From positions 74,059 to 138,058 of the forward strand of contig MNCI01034697.1 in NCBI GenBank assembly GCA_015680685.1: 64,000 nt of DNA. Direction: 5' to 3'. This document shows, one piece after another, positions 46,155 through 57,148 of the stretch (positions are counted from its first letter, which is position 1; each line of letters begins with the position of its first letter). The notes below the pieces were generated by a model. It searched no databases and had not been told where the DNA came from. It saw nothing but the letters and a program-made list of their open reading frames with translations. The position numbers were made by a program, and so were the translations under genes. The stretch comes from Gnetum montanum. Taxonomy: Eukaryota > Streptophyta > Gnetopsida > Gnetales > Gnetaceae.

Positions 46155-47331
46155 CTTCACTTAAATTCTATAGCCAGATCTATTATTTTCATTGCCATTT
46201 GCAAGCTTTTTCTTAATTTTTTTCAGCTAAAAACTTTGAGGAATCAATGCTAGTCTTTCTCCCCTATGACCAAAACTGCAATGTGGAAGTTGTAGGTGGT
46301 TGGGCTTTGGCTTTTCACAACAATTGCTGTAAATTTTACAGCCCAAAGCTAGCATTGATATTCTTTCCCCCTTATGTTTGTGCCATTTTACTACCAAGAA
46401 ATTTATCTCTAGTTTCTAAAAATGGTCAGTTCAACTCATCTATGATTTGGCTTTCCCCCTCACTTTTCCAAGCTTAGTAGTTGGCTAAAACCAATTTTAG
46501 TGAAAAAATTACTAACTTTCCACTTTTTTTTTCAGCCATTTCCCCCATCAATGTTGAGGTAGGAAGTATGAGATTCCCATCATCTCATCCTCCTTCTTTT
46601 TCCCCTTTGCCATACCCAGCATGGAAGTAGTTGGGAGGCTAGTGTTGGTGAAGTTTGAAACTAATTTTATAACTATATCTACTTTTGTTGCAGCTTGAAA
46701 GTCATTTTCTAGCCAAAACACTCAAGGAATCCAATGTTTCCTTTACCCTACCTCCCCCCTTGTGGTAGAAAATTTAGCATGGAAGTGTAGGTGGTTTGGG
46801 TGCTGGAAGTTCAGAATATCTATTATGAATTCCTAGAGCAAATCTAGCATGGAGGCCTTAATAAAAATTTAATTTTTGTTGCCATAATCTTTTCCACTAA
46901 ACTAACATTAGTTTCTATACCAACCAAGCCTACTTTTCCCTTCTTTTTGGTGATAGTTTGTAGCCTGCCAAGGCCATATTTGGAAACTATTAAGTTTTCA
47001 TTTTTTTGTCTTCAAACATTTTCCCCTCTCCAATGTTGGAATAAGAAGGTGTGAGATTTCCATTATCTCACATCCCCTTCTTTCCTCCTTTTCCATACCC
47101 AGTGTAGAGGCACTTAGGAAGTCAACTTGGGTGAGGTTTGAAGCCAACATTGTCAATATTTTATTTCTGGTATAGGGGTAAACCCCTCTTATCCCCCACT
47201 TACTAATTATAGTAAGTACACTATTTTTTGTAATTTTTATTTCCTCTAAGAGTTTTTGAATTCCATTCATTGGTATTTACTTCTATTTTTCCATTTATAG
47301 CCTATTCTTAAGCAATCCTCAACACTATAGC
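46155..47331 (+). other. Leader of G
   Basis: No gene. Repeated phrases of the type CCATACCCAGCATGGAAGTA with CCCCCTTTT occur near 46270, 46610, 46780 and 47095, resembling the 26-28.5 kb array. Confidence 0.55.
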
Positions 47332-49660
47332 CATGCCTTTTCAAAAGTCCACCAAATTGTCATTAATCTTCACTAGCGAAGATCATAACCAACAAGTCAT
47401 AAGGATGTATGATCCCAAAGACCCTGCCCTCATTGAGTGTAGGTGATCTTTGAGAGTCAGAGGGGAGAGTCTTGATTTTTTAGCCATTAATGAAGATCAC
47501 TATAACTTCATTTGTGCCAAAATATAGGCATGCATGCTAATTCCATGAATTGAAGCCAAGGCCAAAAGGAGTTTGAGTTCATACATAGGAGTGGAAAATA
47601 GTACATCCCTTCCATGTATGAAGAAATTTCTCTTAATGAGTCTATTTTAGTATCCTAGCATTGATTGCTGTAGAAGAGGAAGATGACCAACCTACCACAA
47701 CAAGAAGAGGAGGATGAATTTTGGGTAAAATCTAAGCTTGAGAACATCCTTGGAGGATTATTCCAACAAACGTCCCCAACATCACAAAACCTTCTTCTAG
47801 TGTTTTTGTTTTCTCCATGGGCATGGTGCCACCATCTTCCACTCCTCTACATCGTACTAAAACATATCCCATGCTGGTTGTAGCCACATATCACACTTAG
47901 TAAATGCAACAAACAACAAAATATAACACATCAATGCCATTTACAACATAGTCTCGATATGTAAAACCTTCCAAGATGGCTTTTTTCACCATAAATCTGT
48001 TAATAATCACACGATGATTTTTTTCACCACAAACCTATTAATAATCACATGGGGTCCACCATGAGACCCCTAGTAATATAAGGGTTACATAACATATTTC
48101 TCTCATTTGTGCCTCAAATATTGGCACAAACATCTTTTTCTTTGTTTGGCCCACAAGCTACAACCACAGTGCAACCTTTTCCTTCTATCATGTAATCCAT
48201 AATGAGGCTACAAGCCTTACAATAAATGTTACAACCTTATGTACAAATGTCACAAAATATGGGGCCATCACAAGGCTTGGATCAAGCTTTCCAAAGGATC
48301 CAAGACCTAACAAAAGAGTTGAAGAGGCTTAAAGCCTCTACCATACAAATTGTCAAGATTATGGAATTCTACTAGGATGATTCTGTAAGTCCTATGGTCC
48401 TACCCCTGACACTTCCTCCTAGTGTCCCCATTTCATAGGTTAGCAAATATAATGGAGAAGGTGATCCTAATGCTCACCTTATTACCTTTTGATCTAAATG
48501 TTTGCTCTTATAGCCATGGATTCATACCATCATAAGGATTTTTCCTATGTCTTTGATTGGAAAAGCACTTGATTGGGATCAGGCATTACCTATATGATAT
48601 ATATCCTCTTTGAAAGACTTAGTAGCCTAGTTTGTTAATGACTTCAAGTATAACTTGAAGCTTGAAAAAATTCTTGACCAACTTATGCAGGTCAAGTAGG
48701 GGCCCTTAGAACCTATACAATAATTCATTTAGTGGTGGAATGGACTACTGAATGAAATACCAGAGCCTATAGTCGAAGCCCATTTGTTAGCCATATTCAA
48801 GGGAGTAGTTAATGACTTTATGAAGTCTAAGCTCTACTAACTTGATCTACAGTCTCTTAGCCAAGCATTCTTGCAAACTAAAAATATAGAGTATGCCATG
48901 GAGGCCAGCCATGATCTAGCCTATATATCATATAAAAATCAACATAATCAAAGAGATAAGGAAAAGAGCAAACAAAAAAAACACCATCATAGCAATTATA
49001 ACCAAGGAAACCAAGATCACAAACGAAGGGTCAAAGGTCAACCTACCAAAGGCTCCTACCAATTATCACAATAACCAATTATTAACTTCTAGGACCATTG
49101 CATCAACAATAATTAGACCTATCTTTGAAAAGAAGGATAGGTCTAAATACACTACATTGCCATTAAAGCCAAAGCCATCTGAATTTCTAAACTAAGTATT
49201 AAGAAGTGGATGCATGAAACATAAACAAATGACCAAAGCCACTCAAAAGAAACACCAGCAACTATGTGAAATAGCCAAAGATCCCACTTGGGCAACGAAG
49301 GATGATCCCTAGTTATCTAGATACTTCAAGCTAGATGACTTTTGCCATTATCATCAATTGCCTGATCATGATATAGAATTCTGCCTTGCACTGAAGGATG
49401 ACCTACAATGGATGATAGATATGGGGGAGCTAGTCTTAGATGCTTCTAACCTAGTTCAGCTACAAAACTAGTCAATGTAATTCTACAAAGACCTATTGAA
49501 TGCTAATGATACTCTTATGTTATTTTAGCATTCAACATTGATGAAAATTGGAGACCTACAAGAGAACCATTCATGATTCAATTACACATTTGTAATGAAA
49601 GAGTTTCTTTAGCTTCCCATAGCTTAAGATCTCCCTTCATTGTGAGAGTACCATCATGAA
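47332..49660 (+). pseudogene. gag: Tat-lineage gag of G, broken
   Basis: Begins with an ATG at 47332 (MPFQKSTKLSLIFTSEDHN, then DFLAINEDHYNFICAK). A damaged Pro-rich part follows, then the gag core from about 48270: LTKELKRLKASTIQIVK, VSKYNGEGDPNAHLITF, WWNGLLNEIPEPIVEAHLLA near 48730-48790 and FLQTKNIEYAMEASHDLAY near 48870. The order matches gag of H. A Cys-His knuckle-like end reads FCHYHQLPDHDIEFCLALKD at about 49340-49400. Many stops. Structural protein of the particle; no protease active site was found after it. Confidence 0.75.
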
Positions 49661-50063
49661 TGCCTCTGAGAAAATCTTTTGTCATCAAGGTCTGTCAACC
49701 TAATACAATCCAAACAACTACACAACAACCCCTTGTGGTGGCCAATGCTACTACCTCTTCCTTACAACCAACAACTACTAACAAAAAACTATATCCAACC
49801 AAAGGAAGAAGTGTAAGTGAAATCCTAACAACAAGGGAGATAAGCAGATGGAGTTATGAAAGGAAGTGGATCCACTGAATTTCACTCCCATTTCAGCAAT
49901 ACCTATGACCTCCTTTTCCCCATCTCCTTTAATTGATAAGACATAGGAGGATACTAAAGCCCATAACTGAAACAACAAGGAAGAGCCACGATAGCCACAA
50001 GCTAAACCCAAAGTTCACGTTTTGGGACACATGAAAGAAGTAAAGCACAACTAAGGTGACAAG
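49661..50063 (+). other. Remnant between gag of G and the LTR of H
   Basis: A short Gln/Thr-rich frame (49660-49878) similar to the region after gag in H (LRKSFVIKV against TPFVVIKV-like text near 55180). After about 49880 nothing is recognised. The normal downstream genes of G are missing. Confidence 0.45.
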
Positions 50064-52239
50064 TGAAACATCATAAAATTTTTGGACTCATGATTCAGCA
50101 ATCCCAGGATCTAGGCAAGGGTTCCTGCAAGCATGGTGTCACATTGGACCATGGAGACAACATCCTCTACCACACAGTCAATGTGGCACCCAGCCACAAG
50201 GCTAGTTTGCATGAAAGAGGCATTGAGGGTAGACCACATAGTCTAGAAGTTTTTTATCTTCTGGGCTGACAGGCTTGCTACACCTTCTAACTTGCCTAGC
50301 TTGACACTTGACCTAGCTGACGGTCTACCCAGGGACCATGCTAGGAACTGTTGAAGGTGTTTAGGAAGGACTAAATAGTTTGGCAAGTTTTCTAACTGTA
50401 GGAACCTACTATGCTACACTACGCTGCATAGTGTAGGAATCCTTGGCAAGATTGATTGCAGCCAAAAAATATAGATTGACAATAATTAAGTCCTTCAGCA
50501 TATCTACCCCACTTCATCCTTGATGCACAAGCAACATGACACAACAAAAATGTGGAAAATTTTGTTAGAAATCCTCTTCACTCAAGTGCTACACTATGCT
50601 ATGCTATGTAGTGTAGCACAACGTAGTAGGGATGCACTCTGCTGACACTCATACTCAGATGGCTCTGATGGAGTAGGCACACTTGCCCATACTTTAATCA
50701 TCAGACAGTTTTGCTCTGTTGACATGCTAGGACATAACTAACATCCCATGACCAAATGTTTGCAAGATTGAGTTAGAATCCAAGCCAAACTGGGTGCTAT
50801 GCTATGCTACGCTATGCAGTGTAGTAAGGAAAAAATGTACGAAGGCCCTTTGCCAGGTGGTTTTAGTAAGAGGATTGCACTTGGTCATACTTCAGCCTCT
50901 AAGATTGACTGTCCCACTTCACCCTCAGGCTCCAAGCAAATTTTCTTGACAAAGCATTGCAGATCAAAGAAGGATTTATGTCATATTGGCTACTATGCTG
51001 CACAACATAGCATGGCATAGTGAGGACGCAAAACACCAAAGTGTCCCAAGGATGAAGTTAGTAGGTCTTAAAACCTTTCAGCATAAAAGACAATGTTGCA
51101 GTTGCTTGACTGGCCAAGCCTCAAATAGGTATTCTTGGCTTTCAGGCAAGATTTATTTCCAGACTAGTGGCTATGCTATGCTACGCAGCATAGCACAACG
51201 TAGTGTGTGAGTGTTTACGCTACTCCAGTATGTTGGGCAGCATAAACAACGTAACAATCACATAGAAGCCCCAAGACATCTTTAGTTAGCTCCAAAACTT
51301 GTTAGTAATAGTTACTCTCATCCTGACATCTCTTCAACAGACAAAATCAACAAGTTTTCTTTGTTTTGCACCCCCTAACTATCCCCTGAAGTTTTCGCTA
51401 CACTTAGCCCTGCTCACAAGAGTAGGAAAGACATAGTCTTGGAGCACATGCTCCACTTTGCATTCATTGTTGGCAATTTTCCTTGTAACAAATGCTATTG
51501 TTCACTAGATTCTAGAACATGCAATTTTAGCAATATGGTCATAGTGTAGCAGGTTTCACATCCAACATCACACAACAGCATGACACAGTCACGTTTACAC
51601 TCTGTGGGATCTAGGACACATGGCATCCAAACCATGTTTCTCTCCCACATCTGACTCTATAAATACCCGGTGAACAATGTTTAAGGGGTTGGCTTGGAGC
51701 ATTCAATTGACATTTTGCAATTACTTCTCTAGAAATTGGCTTCTTACTTGGCATCTTGGAATTTTGGCTTTTTGACGATTAGCTTTGGCAAGTAGACCAG
51801 CAAACAAAAGAGTCCCAGTTAGCAAGTCATTGACAATAGTTTGAGGAGCTGTGACCATACTACTTCATTGCAAGTTGTGCCTGTCCACATTGCACATCTG
51901 TTGTACACCTTCAGTCAGGCAAAGATCAGATCCCCCAATCTTGTGACGGTGCACTTTCTCACCCAAGCTCACTTCATTTTGTTTTGTTATTTTTCATGTT
52001 TTGCAATATTCTCAATCAATTTATGTTTTTCGTTCATCACTCAATGTGCATATAACATCTTTAAAACCAATGTTTATGGAAGGTTATTGTACACTGATTA
52101 AGTTCCTATCTGATTGACTAGACTGTTCATGGCACCTTGCTTCTGTTTACTCTAGCATGGCCCTTGCATGGATCTGGGGTTAGGCTGTATGCCCGGTGAC
52201 CTCTCAGTGTTCCAGCCACTGATGTTTTTGGTTGCTACA
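50064..52239 (+). mobile_element. Long Tat-lineage LTR (element H)
   Basis: About 2.18 kb from TGAAACATCATAAAATTTT to GGTTGCTACA, followed by a PBS. The start is related to the LTR at 44667 (TGAAACACCACAAAATTTT). A TATA box CTATAAATAC is at 51656-51665. The first half carries a palindromic array (50408-51206). The LTR is longer than that of G mainly because of this array. A second LTR of this type is not in the window. Confidence 0.75.
50408..51206. repeat. ~190 bp array with CTATGCTA...TAGCATAG palindromes
   Basis: Five palindromic cores of 28-37 bp start near 50408, 50588, 50795, 50990 and 51170, for example GCTACACTATGCTATG with its inverse TAGTGTAGC. The sequence between cores is diverged but shares phrases such as GATTGCACTTGGTCATACTT and CACACTTGCCCATACTTTA. 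A further copy is in the leader at 52454-52488. Confidence 0.7.
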
Positions 52240-52244
52240 GTTTT

Positions 52245-52262
52245 TGGCACTAGAAGGAGGGG
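52245..52262 (+). promoter_or_regulatory. Primer-binding site of H
   Basis: TGGCACTAGAAGGAGGGG, five bases after the LTR end, the same class as 46137-46154 but better preserved. Confidence 0.7.
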
Positions 52263-52619
52263 CTTTGTGCCCTTTTTGCATATCACGGCTAATCCTACAT
52301 GCTGTATGTACCCCATCACCTACTAGCATAGACATGATACCCTTGTGGTTTTCTACACATTGTGTGGTGTAGATTGGTTGCAATGATGGTTCCTCTAGAA
52401 CCTAGTAGGATGAAAGCCTTCGATTGCTTACCTTACCATGTTTACTTTGTTGACTATGCTATGCTACCTACATCTCGTGTGGCATAGCAAACCTTTTAGT
52501 GTGGTAGTCCTACTTGGTGTAGCAAGAGAAACAGTGAAGGAAGCCACCTTTTGACACTCCCTAGCATACCCAATTTGAACCCTTCTCTCTCTTTCACAAT
52601 TTCCATTTTCTACAATAGA
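52263..52619 (+). other. Leader of H
   Basis: Untranslated; contains one more palindromic core at 52454-52488. Nothing else seen. Confidence 0.5.
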
Positions 52620-55090
52620 AAATGATCCTCAAAACCATTGTCATTCCCACCTTGGACTTAAAGATACCATACTCTGTCCAACATGTGATAGGTCTTGAAT
52701 GACTACCCATCCTAGTGCTAGCCCCACATCAATCTCTCAGGCTGTGGCACCTATCACCTAAGTGCTTGGCATAAGATGTAGGGTGATACGACTTCCTCTA
52801 TGCAAAAGTCTAGGAAAATCTACCCTTGGATCATCAAGAACTCAAAGAAAAATGTAACTTCGAGTTCCTCCATTAGAATGGGAGAGAATTCATCCCTGCC
52901 CCTGACATCACCATCCTGTTGACTAAAGCATATTAGTGGGTTTTAGACTAGTTGATGTGAGTGAGTAAGTCTAGGAAACGAGACACAATGTCCCATTACA
53001 ATGAAGCATTTCAAGATGGACAGGAAGACTTGGACTCCCACTTCGAAGGTGGTGGCTAGACCTACACTACAGCTATCCCTCCTACCGCTATCTTTTGGTT
53101 GAACCTGCTCTTTGCTTCTACCCCCTTTGTGGTTACCCCAACTATGCCACAAACCACACCTTTGTCAGCCATTGGTAGTCATCCCGTACATTCAACGTAC
53201 CAACAAGTGGTTCCTTCAACTTCTTTCCTGGTCATCCTTCCTTCCCAGTCTACCCTGGTATCATATCCAATGTCAGTCATAGCTACACTACCATATGTCC
53301 ACACTTTACCCATGTCATAATCACATGTGAGCTTCGCCCCTAGTCCCTTGTTTGCACTCGTCCCACCACTAGTAGCTAACCTAGTCTCAACCATGTGGTG
53401 GGCACCAACCACTTCTTTCCCTACTGCGCAACCTTCTTTAATGTTACACTACATGCAACCCCAAGTGCATTAGCTTCCACACGTAATACAACCAAACACA
53501 GGGCTTTGGGCTACCCTGCCAACTGGGCAAGCTACCAACCCCATAGCACCACTAGTAGTCACTACCCTAATAGCACCACCTAATGGATGGTGGACCGCCT
53601 AGGCAACACCATTTGCAAGAGTGGCCCCAATGGTGCCCCCCATGGGCCAAACTGCTTCCTTTACACTGCCACCAATGATGGTTGCGCAGGCAACCCTGCA
53701 ACCATCTACAATGTCCTCGAGTCTAGATCAAGCTTTCCAGCTCATCCAGACCCTCACTGAGGAAATCAAATGCCTCAAAGCTACCAGTTTTGACATTGTA
53801 CAAGTTAGGGACTTTTACCATGACAACCCCATCAGCTTGGCCATGCTTATGCTCATGTTGCCCCCAGGGTCCCACTCCCCCAGTTTTTGAAATATAATGG
53901 AGATGGCAACCCCAATGTACATTTGGTAACATTTAGATCTAAATCTCTACTGTTGCAATAATGGCCACACACCATCATCCATGTCTTTGCCATGTCCCTA
54001 ACAAGAAAAGCTCTGGATTAGTACTGTGCACTCCCATGTGCCTCCATTTCCACCTTAGAAGAGCTATTAAGCTAATTTGTGACCTGTTTCAAATACAACC
54101 TAAAACTAGAGGTTACATTGGATTAAATCATGGGCGTCAAGCAGGACCTGTTGGAATCTATGCAGAGATTCATACAATGGTGGAATGTGACCCTGAATGA
54201 GATACGTAGGCCTATAGCTGAGGTCCACTTATTGGTCAACTTCAAGGGAGCAGTAAATGACTTTATTAAGTCTAAGCTCTATTACTTGGCTCCGCGCTCT
54301 CCTAGCCAAGCCTTTGGTCAGACCAAGGGCATTCAGGACATGGCCAAAGCTAGCAAAGACCTAGCCTATGTAACATACAAAAATGCATACGTCAAAAAGG
54401 ACAAAGAGAAGGGCAAGGCTGCAACAACCATAGTAACAGCTATGGCTAATGAGACCAAACCCAACAACAGCAACAACAAAAAGGTGGCCATAGCACCAGC
54501 TAATGCCACATCTGGCTCAAGCAACACTGATAAGTCCTCAACATCAGCACTTGAGATGCCAACTCAACTTAGGCCCAACTTTGAGTGCAAGGATCACTCT
54601 AAGTCTACCCCCTTGCCCATTAAGCCTTTAGAACTCCTAAAGCAACTACTAGGAGCTAGGTGTATGCAACATAAATGGATGTCGGAGGAGGCAATCAAAT
54701 GTCATCAAAGATATTGTAAAATTCTTAGAAACACCTCCTTGGCCATGCCCAATGAGCCACTAGTTCCTAAGAATTTCAGGCTAGAACAGTTCTGTGACTA
54801 CCATCAACTCTATGGTCACAATATAGACTATTGTCTAGAACTGAAAGACGACATCCAACACATGATCGATTAGGGCAAGTTGGTCTTGGACGAAAGTAGT
54901 CCTGTTCACCCAGAGAATCAATTAATGCATGTTTACAAAGATCCTCTAAATGCCAACAATGTGAGGTATACCATCAACATCATTGACATGAACAATAATC
55001 CAAAACCATCACAACAACCATTCGTGGTGTGTGTGCCTCCCCGTAACACAACAACCTCGACAACAACAAGAACATCATCACAATAACTAT
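52620..55090 (+). pseudogene. gag: Tat-lineage gag of H, broken
   Basis: N-terminal part with GXYDFLYAK and ELKEKCNFEFLH near 52780-52870. A long Pro/Thr/Ala-rich linker follows (53090-53700). The core starts near 53730: QAFQLIQTLTEEIKCLKATS, KYNGDGNPNVHLVTFRSKS and MGVKQDLLESMQRFIQWWNV. An open stretch of 247 codons (54130-54873) runs through EVHLLVNFKGAVNDFIKSKL and a Lys-rich segment to the Cys-His end EQFCDYHQLYGHNIDYCLEL. Stops lie mainly before 54130. It is the longest open frame in the window. It provides the structural protein of the Tat particle. Confidence 0.82.
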
Positions 55091-55099
55091 TTGTCCTTA

Positions 55100-56250
55100 A
55101 GGTTTCTCCTCAAGCATCTGTCCTTGCACCCTTTGTGCTTAGAGTTGCACCTTTGAATGTGCCAATACAATAGACACCATTTGTTATTAAGGTGCCAAAA
55201 CATTCAAGCTCCTCTACCACACAAAGTCAAGTAATGAAAACAACACTGCAGCCTTCTTGTTCAAAAAAATGGGAAGAGTGTTTAGTGGACAAGATGGCTA
55301 AGGGATGCATCGCATTAGGCCCCCCCAAGCCTACCCCATTGTTCTCAAAGCCCATGGGCCCTTCATCACCAACAACTGATAATAATGCATACTGAGAAAA
55401 TCCAATTCTCAACCTGAAACTACCCCCCCCCCCCTCGAGATATTCATCTCCTAGGATGAATGGAGGAGGAAAGAGGTAAAAAAACAATAAGATGGTGAGA
55501 AGGATCTTCTTAATGCCCTCATGCAAGTTAAATAGGCTTTGAAATAGAAAAATACAACTTTGAGCTTGTATCACTTGGTAATGACTTGCACTGTGCACCA
55601 TGAGCTAATGGTTCACATGTTAACATCCATTTTGATTGACGAAAACATGCCAACAGAGGAGAAAGTGATCCATGCTATCATGTTCCCTCTACGAATAAGG
55701 AACCATGGCCAGATTAGTTGATGTTGCATGATAAGTCCATTAAGGATGACCCTAAAAAGGGTCAGGTGACAACAACACCCATGTTCATCACAATTCAGGT
55801 TAGCTAGTACAAGATCCGAAGGGTACACATTGATGATGAGGCCACTATCAATGTCATTCCATTTCCCATAGTGGAAAAATTGAGCTTGGTCGATCAAATC
55901 AAGCCCATGGTAGCTTCTTGCCTAAAATTGTTCAACGGGACGCATGTGGTAGTGAAGAGTATTGTCCACATTAACTTCATGGTAGGGGACCAGTTCCCCA
56001 CAAGCATAGTGTTCATCATGGTAGAGGAAATGCCTAGGTTCAACCTGATCTTGGGGAGATCGTGGTTTGCCCAACTAAGGGTCATTTCCTCATTTATATA
56101 CTAATAAATCCACTTACCCTACACAGGAGGGGCAGTGGTAATCCACAACGATGAAGTGGCTCCCTGAGCAATAAACAATGTAGGAATGGAGCAAGGTTCA
56201 AAGATTGAAATCTCTAAAACCCAAGCTCTCATTCAAATTAAAATGCTTGA
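55100..56250 (+). pseudogene. Protease region of H
   Basis: A Pro/Thr/Gln linker (to about 55600, including a run of 12 C at 55423-55434) leads into the protease. The active-site segment reads VHIDDEATINVIPF near 55830-55860, where D-N-G-S/T-A is expected, so the Gly is lost. The fold continues KLSLVDQIKPMVASCLKLFN, IVHINFMVGDQFPTSIVFI and FNLILGRSWFAQLRVISS, the last being the conserved hydrophobic-G-R block. Stops lie before 55871 and at 56102. After about 56250 the frame is lost. Confidence 0.7.
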
Positions 56251-57140
56251 AGTCCAAATGAAGAGATAACATGGGCCAAGTTGCCCTTCCAAGACAAAAA
56301 TGATAACATAGAGGAATATCAATGCAAGTTCACTTGGCCCTATGCCTCGCCTAACCCATGTTGGGATAGGAAACAACTACATGATTAAAATTTTCCATAC
56401 TTCTAATAGTATATGCTACATTTTACATCCAGTTTGTTATGTATAATTCATGTGTTTACATTTGGTTTGCTGTATTTGCATTTTTTTTACATTAAGTCCA
56501 CTGCTTGCGTAATTTACGTTTTCTACATTGAGTCCACTATATGCATCATTTACATTTCACAATGAATTCGCTATTTACATTAAGTCAACTGTTTGCTAAT
56601 TTGCATTTTACATTGAGCTTGCTTATAGTATTGCCCTTGTCACCAATACGTTACATAAGGCCCAAAATGACCTAAAATTAGAAATGACCCAAAATGGCCT
56701 AAAACTAGCAATGGCCTGAAATGGCCTAAAACTAGTGATAGCCTGGAATGACCTTAAACTACCATCGCGGCCTGCTAAGGCCTAAAACTGGCAACTCCAC
56801 TCCTCAAAACAGATGAAAAAAAATATTTTTCTTTCATTAACCAATGGCTCAAAATGGCCTTAAACTATTAATGTAGCTTGAAATGACCTTAAATTCTTAC
56901 TGCCACCCAAAATGGCCTAAAACTAGTGATGACTCGAAATGGCCTAAAACTAAAATGAGAAGTCCTTAGGGACCAAAAATAAAAAAGGAGAAAGAGAAAG
57001 AATAAAAATAAATATAACACATTAACCAAAGTGAAACCAATTCTTTCACATTATATTCTTCATTCAATGTAAATTAATAATGTTTTCAAAAATTTTTAAA
57101 TTCAAAGACAAAATAAAAGTCTCATGCCACCACACTATGT
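56251..57140 (+). other. Spacer after the protease of H with AAAACTAGC repeats
   Basis: Repeated TTTACATTGAGTCCACT phrases (56450-56630), then about eight GGCCTAAAACTAGC-type phrases (56650-56960), the family seen before and after pol in D. No coding frame. RT should follow here but is absent. Confidence 0.6.
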
Positions 57141-57148
57141 GTCTTTGG

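Noticed and set aside
50986-51210. Short frames within the LTR of H as genes
   Set aside because: They lie inside the palindromic array upstream of the TATA box and are not conserved between units.
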